Below are positions 1 through 8,727 of a DNA stretch of 64,000 nt, piece by piece. The stretch is from contig NZ_WEZG01000001.1 of NCBI RefSeq assembly GCF_009176975.1, positions 124,001-188,000 on the forward strand, in the 5' to 3' direction. The stretch's first letter is position 1, and each line of letters starts with the position of its first letter. Source of the stretch: Aureimonas psammosilenae (GTDB lineage: Bacteria > Pseudomonadota > Alphaproteobacteria > Rhizobiales > Rhizobiaceae). A model generated the notes under the pieces. It did no database searches. It saw only the letters and a program-made list of their open reading frames with translations, and was not told the origin of the DNA. The position numbers were made by a program, and so were the translations under genes.

Positions 1-2132
1 CGAAATTCGTCGAAGAGCTGGCCGTAATGGCTTTGCGAGGGGTTGGCGGACTTGCCGCGCAGCGCGCTTGCCGAGGCTTCCAGCGCCGCCAGATCGGCGA
101 GATGCCGGCCGGCCCGGTCGAGATCGAGATGGAGAAGCGCGGCATGGATCAGCCGGTTGCGCGGCCAGCCATCGCCGGGAAGACGGGCGACGGCTTCCTC
201 GCCGGCCGCGATCGCCGCAGCGAAGTCCCAGCGCGCGGAATGGAGAAGGCATCGCAGAAGCTGTCCCCGGCCTTCCTCCTCGCGGCTGCGCGACGGGGCG
301 ACATCGAGTTGTCGTTCCGCCTCCTCGAACGCCCCCGCCTCAATGGATGCGGCGATCAGGGCGAAGCGCAAAGGGGCGTGATGGGGGAAGCGGGCTGCCG
401 CCTCGCGAAGGCAGGCGAGAGCCGCCGACGTGTCGCCCGTTTGGCGCAGAAGATCGGCGCGCGAAAGGACGATCTCCGGGCGCGGCCCGAAGCGGCGCTC
501 GGTGGCCGATATTTCCGCGAAGGCTTGGGTCCCCTCACCCTTCAAGGCCCGAATGCGGGCGAGCGCCAAAGGTGGCCAAAGCCGCGCCGGATCGCGCGCG
601 GCCGCTTTCGAGAGATGCGCTTCGGCCTCGCCGAGATCGTCGCGAAGAAGCGCGCGCCGGGCAAGCGCCTCGCGAAGCGCCGGATGATCCGGGGCCCGCT
701 GCGCGCCGAGCGCCAGAAGCCGCGCGGACCTCTCCGGATCGCCCGCGCGGAAGGCGTCCTCGGCGGCTTCCACCAGCGCGTCGATCTTGGCCGGAAAGCG
801 CGTTGCGACCTCTTCGAAAGCGTCCGCCGCGCCTTTCCAATCGCCTTCGGCGCGGCGGATCAAGCTTGCCGCCATCGCTGCTTCCGCCGCGCGGGGGGAG
901 GCGGGGGACATCGCCGCCAGAACCGCGCGGGCCTTGTCCATTTCGTTCCTGTCGCGAAACAAGGCGGCGAGTTCGATCTGTGCGTGGCCTTCCAGAGCAT
1001 CGATCGCGATCGCTTGGCGCAAAAGCGCTTCCGCCCCGCCGGCGTCGCCGCGCAGTCGCACGGTGGCGGCCTTGCCGGTCAGCGCCCAATAGAAGTCCGG
1101 CCTTTTGCTTGAAGCCGCGTCGTAGAAGCTCATTGCCGCATCGAGGTCACCGGCTTCGCGCCGGTCGTCGGCAAGGGCGAGGAGAACGCGCGGCTCGTCG
1201 GGGGCCAGCCTCTCGGCTTGCCGCAGAAGCGCGCGCCCTTCCTCCATGTGACCAGATGCGCGCAGGGCACTCGCGAGGTCGAGGGCGAGGATGGGATCGT
1301 CGGCTTTCAGCGCGAAAGCCGCCCTGAGATGCCGCACGGCGCTTGCCCCATCGCCTTCGCCGCGCGCGATCCGGGCAAGGCCGCGATACGCGTCGATGGA
1401 GGCGGGGTCGCGCACGAGATGCCGGGCAAGGATCGAGCGCGCGTCCTCCGCCCGGCCGAGGCGCGAAAGATTGTCGGCACGCTCCAGAAGGGCGGGCGCG
1501 AAGCCGGGATGGCGCTCGAGGATCAACCCGCAGGCGGCTTCCGCTTCCGCTTCCCGGCCGAGCGCGCGCAGGGTCTGCGCCACGTCGAGCGCGAACCACG
1601 GGTCGGCGGGGGCGAGAAGGCTGGCAGCGCGAAAGCGCTCAAGGGCCGTGGCAAGATCGCCCCGGCTGCGCGAAACGCCCGCGAGCCCGCGAAGGGCATG
1701 GGCGAGCGGCGTGTTCTCGGCCACCGCGCGGAAGGCCGCTTCCGCCTCGTCGAGCCGCCCGAGATGCTGCAGTTCGACGCCGATATCGTGGCGGTTCCAG
1801 AGATCGGTGGGCTGGAGCCGCGAGGCCTCGCGAAAGGCGCTCAGCGCGTCCTCGCGCAAGCCCTGCGCGCGCGTGAGAAGGCCGAGCGTTCGATGGGCCG
1901 GCGCGAAATCGCTTCGCTCGTTCAAGAGAGCCCGGACTTCCGCTTCCGCTTGGCTCAACCGGCCGAGGGCGAGGAGTTCGAGGGTGGCGTCGTTGCGGCT
2001 CCAAAGGTCGGCGGGATCGAGAAGAACGGCCGCCTGGAACGCTTGCCACGCCGCCTCGCGCTGTCCGGCGCGACGGGCGGCGAGGCCCGCTTCGCGCTTC
2101 TCGCGACCGGCTTTCCGCGTCTCGTCCTCCAT
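1..2132 (-). CDS. TPR-repeat protein (3' end outside window)
   Basis: The minus strand is open from an ATG at 2132 to the window edge, so at least 710 residues are present and the C-terminus is missing. Translation gives successive helical pairs with the TPR spacing of small and large residues (for example LDEAEAAFRAVAENTPLAHA and LALDLASALRASGHMEEGRA). The start MEDETRKAGREKREAG is preceded by GGAGAC at a suitable distance. No catalytic domain is seen in the visible part, and no signal peptide. It lies 45 bases downstream of the RTX gene on the same strand, so it is probably cotranscribed with it. TPR proteins are scaffolds, and many bacterial glycosyltransferases carry TPR arms, so a role in assembling or modifying the secreted RTX protein is plausible but is inference. 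Long plus-strand frames over it are shadows of GC-rich codon use. Confidence 0.85.
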   Translation of the reverse strand, partial: MEDETRKAGREKREAGLAARRAGQREAAWQAFQAAVLLDPADLWSRNDATLELLALGRLSQAEAEVRALLNERSDFAPAHRTLGLLTRAQGLREDALSAFREASRLQPTDLWNRHDIGVELQHLGRLDEAEAAFRAVAENTPLAHALRGLAGVSRSRGDLATALERFRAASLLAPADPWFALDVAQTLRALGREAEAEAACGLILERHPGFAPALLERADNLSRLGRAEDARSILARHLVRDPASIDAYRGLARIARGEGDGASAVRHLRAAFALKADDPILALDLASALRASGHMEEGRALLRQAERLAPDEPRVLLALADDRREAGDLDAAMSFYDAASSKRPDFYWALTGKAATVRLRGDAGGAEALLRQAIAIDALEGHAQIELAALFRDRNEMDKARAVLAAMSPASPRAAEAAMAASLIRRAEGDWKGAADAFEEVATRFPAKIDALVEAAEDAFRAGDPERSARLLALGAQRAPDHPALREALARRALLRDDLGEAEAHLSKAAARDPARLWPPLALARIRALKGEGTQAFAEISATERRFGPRPEIVLSRADLLRQTGDTSAALACLREAAARFPHHAPLRFALIAASIEAGAFEEAERQLDVAPSRSREEEGRGQLLRCLLHSARWDFAAAIAAGEEAVARLPGDGWPRNRLIHAALLHLDLDRAGRHLADLAALEASASALRGKSANPSQSHYGQLFDEF

Positions 2133-2177
2133 CGCCTGCCGTCTCCGATCACGAGGGCAAGTATGGCTGACTAAAGG

Positions 2178-3182
2178 TTAAATGTTGTAGACGGTGTCCT
2201 TGAAATGCAGGTGCTCGACATTGCGCAAGGTGGCGCTGTAGCCGTCGTCGAAGGACACGGTGGTGGTCTGGGCGTTTTGCGCGAAATGGGCGTCCGCGAA
2301 GGAACGGTCCTCGAAGGCGAGGTTGTCGTCGCCGGTTCCCCCGTCGAGCGTGTCCTGGCCGATGCCGTGGCGCGCGAGCGAAAAGAAGTCCGAGCCGTCG
2401 CCGCCCATGATGCTGTCGCCCATGCCGTAGACATGATGGATCTCGCCGCCGGTGCCGCTCGAAAGCGTCGCGTGGTCGCCCATGGAGCCATGGATCGAGT
2501 CCATGCCGTCGCCGGTCATCGAGGCGGGCGCGCCGGACAGGTCGTAGAGCGCGATCGTGTCGTTGCCCGCTCCGCCGAAGATCGTGGAATGGATGGCTTT
2601 GGCCTCGACGCGCGCGTTCTGCGCCGAGGCCGAGCCGTCGATCGTGTCGGTGGCGGTGTGGGTGACGGCGACGTCGCCATAGGCCGCGTGGGTCGCCGTG
2701 GCTATGGTGCCCAGCGTGGCATAGGTCGTGTCCAATCCGGCAGCGGCGGAGATCGTTTCGGCGCCGCCTCCGGCAGAAGCGCCCGCAGCACTGCCGCCGG
2801 CATGGGGCGCTTCGCCGCCCCAGAGCGTATCCATGCCGTTGCCGCCGAACAGCGTGTCGTTGCCGTTGCCGGCGTAAAGGAGATGGAGGCTCGTGCCGGT
2901 GCCGCTCGCGACCGTTTCCGCACCCGTCGATGCCGCGCCCGACGCAGCGGCGACGCTTTGGGTGTCGAATGGCGTATCCGGCCCGGAAGAAGCCTGGAAA
3001 AGGTGGGCGCTCTCGCTCGGCGGAGCTTGGCTTGCATCATTCCCGGTCGCCGCCGCGTGAGCGGTTCCTTCGCCGTCGCCGGAAAGCCCGAGATCGGCGA
3101 GGACGTGATTGATATGATCCGCTTCCTCGCTCGAAAGCGTGGAAAGCGACGCCGCATCGGAGCTGGAATAGATTTCACTCAT
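2178..3182 (-). CDS. RTX (hemolysin-type calcium-binding repeat) secreted protein
   Basis: A 334-residue acidic, Gly/Asp/Ser/Thr-rich protein with no N-terminal signal peptide. It carries RTX nonapeptides of the GGxGxDxxx kind: AGNGNDTLFGGNGMDTLWGG around residues 104-123, FGGAGNDTI near 203, GGDGSDFFSL near 262 and LDGGTGDDNL near 283. Such repeats form calcium-binding beta-rolls after export, and the export signal is C-terminal; here the protein ends in a short hydrophobic tail, FKDTVYNI. A matching type I exporter (ABC protein and HlyD-type adaptor) is encoded at 14470-17534, which makes this the obvious cargo. Its middle is low in recognisable domains, so a structural or adhesin role is more likely than an enzyme. 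ATG at 3182 has no strong ribosome site, but no better start exists. Family assignment is firm; function is inferred. Confidence 0.88.
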   Translation of the reverse strand: MSEIYSSSDAASLSTLSSEEADHINHVLADLGLSGDGEGTAHAAATGNDASQAPPSESAHLFQASSGPDTPFDTQSVAAASGAASTGAETVASGTGTSLHLLYAGNGNDTLFGGNGMDTLWGGEAPHAGGSAAGASAGGGAETISAAAGLDTTYATLGTIATATHAAYGDVAVTHTATDTIDGSASAQNARVEAKAIHSTIFGGAGNDTIALYDLSGAPASMTGDGMDSIHGSMGDHATLSSGTGGEIHHVYGMGDSIMGGDGSDFFSLARHGIGQDTLDGGTGDDNLAFEDRSFADAHFAQNAQTTTVSFDDGYSATLRNVEHLHFKDTVYNI

Positions 3183-3215
3183 GCGCGGTCATGCCCGCGC
3201 AGGTGAAACTTGCGA

Positions 3216-3279
3216 CCCACCGACGCGCAAACGCCCGCCGTCTCGCGCGAAGCGAGGGCGGACATCGCATATCGGTGGG
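3216..3279. repeat. Nested inverted repeat between the ChW-like gene and the RTX gene
   Basis: Outer arms CCCACCGA (3216-3223) and TCGGTGGG (3272-3279) are perfectly complementary. Inside them CCGCC-GT-CTCGC and GCGAGGGCGG pair around a GCGAA loop with a 2-base bulge. No T-run follows on the minus strand, so it does not look like a rho-independent terminator. It could stabilise or process the message just ahead of the RTX coding region. Confidence 0.5.
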
Positions 3280-3288
3280 CCTCTAAAC

Positions 3289-4155
3289 TCATGCGGCCTC
3301 GGATTCGGGCAGGCTTCTTCGGAACACGCGAAGGCGCGACGTGCGGGTGGCCGGGCTCACCTCGCCGGGATGGTCGGCGGAAGCAGCGTCGGCGGCGCTG
3401 GCGAGATCGAGCCGCAGCCCGACCAGCGGATCGAGCGGCGAGGGGCCGACGAGTTCGACCTCGCGCCCGGAACGCGACACCGGAACGCCGCCGAGAAACA
3501 GGGCTTCGGCCTTCAGAACGAGGCCCGGCGCCGCGCCGTCGGCCAGCCGGACGCGCAGCCCGATCAACGGCGCGGCCTTGCCGCGCGAGCCGGCGTAGCT
3601 GCCGGCCGGAAACCAGGACGACCAGCCGCCGGTGCGCCCGGCTGTGGCCACCTGGTATTCCAGCGGCATGCCCGGCCCGCAAACGCGGATCTCCAATCCT
3701 TCGATGCGGCCGGGCGATTCCGGGCCGCCGATCCAGTTGCCGCGCCCGGCCGACACGTCGCCGCGCAGCGAGACATGGGCGCGCGTCAGGAACTCGACGC
3801 CGCCATCGGGCAGTTCGGGGCGCGAGGAGGCCTCGCGCGACAGGGTCGGACGGGGCGCTTCGACGCGCGTCAGATCGATATCGGCGGCAAGGCTGCCGCC
3901 GGCCCGCGCTGCCGTGAGAACAAGCTCGATCGTGCCCTCCGCTTCCGCCACCACGACGAGGCCGCGTCCGGGCGCGGAAAGAACGCCGAACGCCTCGCCG
4001 GGCGCGGAAACAAGGAAGATGCCCTCCGACGCATTGGCGACGCGCACGGTGGGCGCCGCCTCCAACGCCAGGGCGAAGGCGGGGTCGAAGCGGTAGGTCA
4101 GCGTGTGAAGACCGCGACCCACCGCAAGAATGGCGCGACGTTCCTGATCGCTCAT
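3289..4155 (-). CDS. Protein with ChW-like tryptophan motifs
   Basis: A 288-residue protein of unrecognised family. ATG at 4155 (MSDQERRAILAVG) is chosen over upstream in-frame codons because it follows a GAGATG stretch and starts the compact part of the protein. Residues about 138-158 and 165-204 look like two degenerate copies of one unit. The second has the pattern GGWSSWFPAGSYAGSRGK followed by PLIGLRVRL, which resembles the clostridial hydrophobic W (ChW) repeat, where Gly-Trp is followed by AG..G and then a Leu/Arg beta-strand. The first ends in IEGLEIRV after NWIGGPESPG. The rest is beta-rich. There is no signal peptide or membrane segment. It sits 106 bases upstream of the RTX gene on the same strand and faces the exporter/glycosyltransferase operon, so a part in the same surface system is likely. 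The ChW resemblance was read by eye and is not proof of homology. Confidence 0.6.
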   Translation of the reverse strand: MSDQERRAILAVGRGLHTLTYRFDPAFALALEAAPTVRVANASEGIFLVSAPGEAFGVLSAPGRGLVVVAEAEGTIELVLTAARAGGSLAADIDLTRVEAPRPTLSREASSRPELPDGGVEFLTRAHVSLRGDVSAGRGNWIGGPESPGRIEGLEIRVCGPGMPLEYQVATAGRTGGWSSWFPAGSYAGSRGKAAPLIGLRVRLADGAAPGLVLKAEALFLGGVPVSRSGREVELVGPSPLDPLVGLRLDLASAADAASADHPGEVSPATRTSRLRVFRRSLPESEAA

Positions 4156-4470
4156 GCTCGCATCTCGAACTGTTTGTCCCTGAAATTCAGCGTAGCCGGC
4201 ACCGGAAAGCAAGTTAACGATAAGTGTTCAGTGAAACGAGCTAAATGCCGGATTAAACGGCGCTATCGATCCGGGATGTTTTTTCAGAATCGCGGGCAGG
4301 GGAAGCCGTGAAAAGCTATCGTTAACCATGAGCTGAGAACGTTCGAGATATCGCCATGTTTTGGCCGCGCAGGTCGCGTCACAACCAATTATTCAAATGC
4401 GAGTATACCTGTTTGTAAGGTCTCAAGCACAGTCTTGGATCATCGATCGCGCTTAAGGCTTTGGGCGAAC
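4156..4470. promoter_or_regulatory. Divergent promoter region with inverted repeat and TTAACCAT site
   Basis: This 315-base gene-free stretch is clearly more AT-rich than its surroundings and separates the minus-strand RTX operon from the plus-strand exporter operon, so both promoters probably lie here. It holds a perfect 10-base inverted repeat, GTTAACGATA (4213-4222) and TATCGTTAAC (4317-4326). The right arm runs into TTAACCAT (4322-4329), the 8-base half-site associated with the cell-cycle regulator CtrA in alphaproteobacteria. A full TTAA-N7-TTAA site was looked for and not found. No -10/-35 pair could be chosen with confidence. Confidence 0.45.
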
Positions 4471-5295
4471 ATGGTTCGGGGTAGTATCGAGTTCGCTTCG
4501 GGCGACGTCATCCAGGGTTGGATCTTCACCGAGGACGGGCTTGTGCGCGATCGCACCGTTTTGGCCTTTCAGGGGCAGACCTGCGTCGGCGCCGGCAAGG
4601 TGGACACCTTCCGCCCCGATCTCGCCGATGCCGGCATGGGCGACGGCCATCTCGGCTTTTCCTTTCCGATCTCGGTCGCCTCCGCCGCCATTGGTTCGGT
4701 AGTGGTGAAGCTGGAAGGCTCGGACGCGATCCTCCTTCAGAACGGCGCCTTCGTTTCCACCGGCGAAACCGTGGTCACGGGCCTCGACCGCGCCGTGGTG
4801 CGCCGGCGTCTGGCCGAACTGAAATGGGCGCTGAAGAACGGCCGCATCCCGCAGGCCGATTTCGATTACCTGCGCATGCTCTGGTCGCTCGGCGTCTACG
4901 AGCGCGGTCTGGTGCGCCGCGTCGCCGGCGAGGATCAGGCGGTCACGGAGCGGCCGGAAATCGCCGCCGCCGCGCTTCTGGAATCCTATGCGGAAACGGA
5001 TGCCGAGGTCGAGGTGCGGCGCGTGCGCAGCACCGCCGATTTCGCTGCCGAACTGGCGCGGCTCGGTGAAGGAACGGTGCCCGTCGCCGCGATCCACACG
5101 AGCGAGCGCGCGACCTTGCGTGTCATGGAAGGGTCCCATGTCGAGGACGCCGAGGCCGGCAACGCGCGGGGCGCCATGTTCGTGGACTACCCGTTGTCGA
5201 GCGCCAATCTGGTGATGCTCGACGCGCGCGCCGCCGTCGAACTGCTTCTGCCCGAGGGCGCGGCCGTCGACATCCTTTCCGCCAAGCTGGTCTGA
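4471..5295 (+). CDS. Uncharacterised protein, paralog A of the RTX island
   Basis: A 274-residue protein of unknown function, first gene of the plus-strand operon. ATG at 4471 is preferred over an upstream in-frame start because the N-terminus then aligns with its paralog at 8724. The two match along their whole length and differ by one residue in size: IEFASGDVIQGWIF against IDFVSRARVEGWIA, DLADAGMGDGHLGFSFPI against DLADAGFGEGKVGFRFPI, and near the C-terminus VMEGSH..LVMLDARA against VVEGAH..LLMLDLDG. The N-terminal about 100 residues look like a beta-sandwich module (the GW..., V..F..DL...G..GF.F pattern) that also occurs at the start of the next gene. There is no signal peptide, membrane segment or catalytic motif. 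Context suggests a cytoplasmic role in making or loading the secreted RTX product; this is inference. Confidence 0.8.
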   Translation: MVRGSIEFASGDVIQGWIFTEDGLVRDRTVLAFQGQTCVGAGKVDTFRPDLADAGMGDGHLGFSFPISVASAAIGSVVVKLEGSDAILLQNGAFVSTGETVVTGLDRAVVRRRLAELKWALKNGRIPQADFDYLRMLWSLGVYERGLVRRVAGEDQAVTERPEIAAAALLESYAETDAEVEVRRVRSTADFAAELARLGEGTVPVAAIHTSERATLRVMEGSHVEDAEAGNARGAMFVDYPLSSANLVMLDARAAVELLLPEGAAVDILSAKLV

Positions 5296-5335
5296 TCCCT
5301 TCCCGGACGCGCCGTCGCCTGCCGGCTGATCTGCC

Positions 5336-7435
5336 ATGTCGCTTCTCGCCATCATCACGGACCATGCCTCGCCCGAGCTTTCGCCCGGCGTTTCCACGCG
5401 CTGGCGGGGGCAGGTCGACCGGTTCGATCCCCTCGCCGGGATCGAAGGCTGGGCGCTGGCTCTGGACCGGCCGGAGATGCGGCTCGAACTGGAACTGACG
5501 GTCGGCGAGGATGCCTTCGCGCTCAGTGAAACGGGCCGGCCGCGCGGCGATGTCGCGAACCGCCTTTCGGAAAGCTGCCTGCCGGGCTTTCGCTTCGATG
5601 CGGGTGTCTTCGCGCGGCTGGCGCGGCTTGGTTCCCATCGAAGCGGGCTTCCCGTCGGTGTGCGGATCGCGGGCACCGAAACGCGGCTTCTCCCTTCCGC
5701 CGGGGTGAATCCGACTGTCGGCGAACTCGTGGAAGCCTGGCGCGCGTCGGTTCTGGCCGCGCTGGCAAGTTCGGAGCCGAGGGTGACCAAGGGCGACCGG
5801 CTTCTCGGCCGCTTGTCCGCCTTTCGGGCCGAGGCCGAGCTGACCGCCCGCACGCCCTTGCGTCCGTTCTCGGACAACGAGATCGGGCAGATCGACGCCG
5901 TGCATCTGGCCGCCGAGGGACAGGTCTGGTTCCTCGGCTCGATGAAGCGCGGGACCGAGCCCGAATTTCCCGCCGTCGTCGCCGACCGGCAGAAATACGC
6001 CGCCGGCATCGCCGTTCTCCATTACGAGCGGCAGGACCTGCCCTCCGGTTCGGTCGGCGTCGTCGGCGTGATGGACACGGGCTGGACGCCGCCCGCTTTG
6101 TCGAAGGACGGCTTCCTTTATGTCGGACGCCAGGGCCAGTACCACCTGCGCTTCGGCACCCACACGCGCCTTCTTCGCACCGATGCGTTTCTGGCCGCCT
6201 ATGGGCAGGTGCAGGCCATCGCGGGTGGCCTCAGCGCCGAGGCGATCGGGCAGGTGCTTGGCGCGGGCTCGACCTGGCTCGTCGGCAACGCCGCCGCCGC
6301 CGGCATCGTCGCGGAAGGGGGCATCGACCGCCTCCTGATGCTGCCGGGCTTCGGCTGCCTCGCGGAAGGCTGGGCGGTGAGCCCGGCCAAGCGCGTCGAG
6401 ACCTTTCACATGAAGATCGGCGATTGCGTGCTGACGGCGGAAGCGGAATCGACCTCCTTCCGGCCGCGCCCCGATCTCCAGTCGGTGTTCGGCGGCTCGG
6501 TCGCGGTGACGCAGCGCGCCGGCTTCACGGCCGCGCTGCGCGGCGCGCTGCCGGCCGAGGCTTCGGGCGTGCCGCTCCTGCGCATCGTCCATGACGACGG
6601 CTCGATGTCGGTTCAGCGCGTCGAGGCGAAAGCCCTCCGCCGGCTCGATCCGGTCGCCGACGGGGAAGAGGTCCTGCGCTTGTTTCCGGCGCTGCGTTTC
6701 GAGCCGTTTTATCCGGCCTTCCTCAAGGCGATCGACCGCCAGATCGCGGAGCGCACCCGCGAGCCGGCGGCTTTGGGCGAGGCGATGCCGGCCGAGAAGC
6801 TTCTGGTCGTCCGGCTCCCGGCCGAGCAGGCGAATCTGCGTCTCGTCTTCGACCATCTGGCGCGGCGCTTGGGCGAACTCGCCATCGGCACAGGCGTGGC
6901 GCTGCTTTGCGACGGCGGGGCAGGGCGGGGCGAAGCGCGCCTTCTTTACCGCGAGTTGAAGGCGGCGAGCGCCGCACCGCTTTCGCTCTTCGCGCTGCCG
7001 CACGAGGAGGATGGGATCGCCGAGCTGCCTTTCCTCCTGTCGCATCTGCGAGCCGAGCGTTTCCTTTATGTCGGGCGCGGCCTCGCGCTGACGGCGGAAG
7101 GCTGGGGGTCGGTCGATGCCAGCTTGTCGCGGCGCGGCCATTTCGTGGACCGCTTCGAGATCGTCGACGACAACGGGCTTCCCGACCGCGTCGATGGCGC
7201 GCTCGGCGTCGCCTGCTTCGGCTGGTCGACGGCAGCGCTTCTCGGCTGGAGCCGCACCGCACCCCGCTCTCTACGCGGCGCGTTCCGCTCAGGCGGCTTG
7301 CCGCAAGCGCCCGGTCGCGACCGCGTGGTGCCGGGCGCGGCGATCCGGCTGGAGCGCCCCAAGGCCTCGCGCCTCGCCGACATGGTGGACGAGGATCTCT
7401 GCGCGTTCGCTCAAAGCGGGGAAGAGGCTGTCTGA
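5336..7435 (+). CDS. Uncharacterised 699-residue protein of the RTX island
   Basis: A large protein that I do not recognise as a whole. Residues about 22-120 repeat the beta-sandwich pattern seen at the N-termini of both flanking paralogs (RGQVDRFDPLAGIEGWALAL, then a Gly-rich G.RFD strand), so three proteins of this island share one module. Residues about 180-400 contain alternating short strands and loops without a familiar motif. Residues about 480-600 look alpha/beta (KLLVVRLP, GVALLCDGG, RFLYVGRGLAL) and could be a degenerate glycosyltransferase-type fold. No DxD, signal peptide or membrane helix stands out. The stop overlaps the ATG of the next glycosyltransferase (TGATG), so translation is coupled. 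The start ATG at 5336 lacks a clear ribosome site. Function unknown; a role in glycan or RTX handling is inferred only from position. Confidence 0.78.
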   Translation: MSLLAIITDHASPELSPGVSTRWRGQVDRFDPLAGIEGWALALDRPEMRLELELTVGEDAFALSETGRPRGDVANRLSESCLPGFRFDAGVFARLARLGSHRSGLPVGVRIAGTETRLLPSAGVNPTVGELVEAWRASVLAALASSEPRVTKGDRLLGRLSAFRAEAELTARTPLRPFSDNEIGQIDAVHLAAEGQVWFLGSMKRGTEPEFPAVVADRQKYAAGIAVLHYERQDLPSGSVGVVGVMDTGWTPPALSKDGFLYVGRQGQYHLRFGTHTRLLRTDAFLAAYGQVQAIAGGLSAEAIGQVLGAGSTWLVGNAAAAGIVAEGGIDRLLMLPGFGCLAEGWAVSPAKRVETFHMKIGDCVLTAEAESTSFRPRPDLQSVFGGSVAVTQRAGFTAALRGALPAEASGVPLLRIVHDDGSMSVQRVEAKALRRLDPVADGEEVLRLFPALRFEPFYPAFLKAIDRQIAERTREPAALGEAMPAEKLLVVRLPAEQANLRLVFDHLARRLGELAIGTGVALLCDGGAGRGEARLLYRELKAASAAPLSLFALPHEEDGIAELPFLLSHLRAERFLYVGRGLALTAEGWGSVDASLSRRGHFVDRFEIVDDNGLPDRVDGALGVACFGWSTAALLGWSRTAPRSLRGAFRSGGLPQAPGRDRVVPGAAIRLERPKASRLADMVDEDLCAFAQSGEEAV

Positions 7436-8727
7436 TGCGCTTCGATCCGACCCCACGCTTCGGCCCTTCGCGCCGCCTTCTGCCCGACCGCATGGCGGTG
7501 GTGTCCCATTCCCACCCCTCCTTGTCGAAGGGCGGCGCGGAGATCGCCGCTTATTCCCTGTTCAAGGGCCTCCGGCAGGTCGGGATCGACGCGATCTATG
7601 TCGGCGCCTGCAACATGGCCGACCGGCACAAACTGTCATTCGCCGACGAAAACGAGTTCGCCACCTTCTACGAGGGCGAGCGCTACGACCATTTCTACCA
7701 TGTCGCCCCGAAGGGCGTGGAAGCGCAGCTCGTTTCCATCCTGCGCGAACAAGGGATCGGCCTCGTCAACTTCCACCATTTCTTCAATCTCGGCCTCAAC
7801 GCCCTTCGGGCCGCCAAGGCCATGCCCGGCGTTTCGGCCTTTCTGACGATCCACGAATTTCTTGCCATCTGTCAGAATCACGGCCAGATGATCACGCGTG
7901 GGGCGCAGATCCTGTGCGAGAAGAGCGGCAACGAGGCCTGCGGCACCTGCTTTCCCGAGGTGCCGCGCTCGCGCTTCGCCATGCGCCGCGAAACCATGCT
8001 CGACGCCTTCGGCGATTTCGACGGCTTCGTGTCGCCGAGCCGTTTTCTGGCCGAGCGCTTCCTCGACTGGGGCCTTTCCCCCGAACGCATGACGGTGATC
8101 GAGAACGGCCTGCTCGGCGAAACGCATCACGAGCGGTCGCCCAAGACAGACGACACCTGGACCTTCGGCTTCTTCGGTCAGATCAACCCCTTCAAGGGCG
8201 TCGACGTCATTCTGGAAGCGGCCGAGATCGTGGCGCGCGATCCGGTGTTGTCGCAGAAGCTGCGCATCCGCATCCACGGCAACCTGATCGGCCAGTCCGC
8301 CGCCTTCTGCGAGCGCTTCGAGACGGCGGTGAAGACCCATCCGTTCCTCAGCTATGCGGGGGCCTACAACAACGCGTCCGTTCATCGCCTGATGGGCGAA
8401 TGCGATTACGTGCTGATGCCGTCGAAATGGTGGGAGAACTCGCCGGTCGTCATTCAGGAGGCCTATTCGGTCGGCGCGCCGGTGATCTGCACGGGCATCG
8501 GCGGCATGGCGGAGAAGGTGCGCGACGGCGTGTCGGGCCTCCATTTCCGGCTCGGCGACGCGGGCGATCTGGTGCGCGCCATGCGGCTGGCGGCGGATGC
8601 GCGCAACGCCGCGACGCTTCGCGCCGGCATCCCGCCGGTGACATCGGCCGCCGCCATGGCCGAGCGCTATCTGGCCTTCTTCGCGTCCATGCTGGCGGTT
8701 TCCTCGCCGCTGCCCTTCCTGCCATGA
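7435..8727 (+). CDS. Family 4 glycosyltransferase (first of three)
   Basis: A 430-residue GT-B type glycosyltransferase. ATG at 7435 overlaps the previous stop and is preceded by GGGGAAGAGG. The N-terminal half holds SHPSLSKGGAEIAAYSLFKG, the usual Gly-rich start of GT4 acceptor domains, and the C-terminal half holds the donor-nucleotide region FGFFGQINPFKGVDVILEA and the E-x7-E type segment around QEAYSVGAPVICTGIGG. A Cys cluster, GNEACGTCFPEVPRSRF, precedes the linker FVSPSRFLAERF. The same Cys segment and linker occur in the glycosyltransferase at 17531, so the two are paralogs. It probably adds a sugar from a nucleotide donor in the cytoplasm, either to a polysaccharide precursor or to the RTX protein. 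The acceptor cannot be read from sequence. Confidence 0.9.
   Translation: MRFDPTPRFGPSRRLLPDRMAVVSHSHPSLSKGGAEIAAYSLFKGLRQVGIDAIYVGACNMADRHKLSFADENEFATFYEGERYDHFYHVAPKGVEAQLVSILREQGIGLVNFHHFFNLGLNALRAAKAMPGVSAFLTIHEFLAICQNHGQMITRGAQILCEKSGNEACGTCFPEVPRSRFAMRRETMLDAFGDFDGFVSPSRFLAERFLDWGLSPERMTVIENGLLGETHHERSPKTDDTWTFGFFGQINPFKGVDVILEAAEIVARDPVLSQKLRIRIHGNLIGQSAAFCERFETAVKTHPFLSYAGAYNNASVHRLMGECDYVLMPSKWWENSPVVIQEAYSVGAPVICTGIGGMAEKVRDGVSGLHFRLGDAGDLVRAMRLAADARNAATLRAGIPPVTSAAAMAERYLAFFASMLAVSSPLPFLP

Noticed and set aside
27..2181. Several long plus-strand open frames
   Set aside because: They are Arg/Ala/Pro-rich and have no domains. The minus strand reads a continuous TPR protein with good repeat structure.
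4240..4256. CTAA-N8-TTAA as a full CtrA site
   Set aside because: The first half is CTAA and the spacer is 8, not 7; only the separate TTAACCAT half-site was kept.
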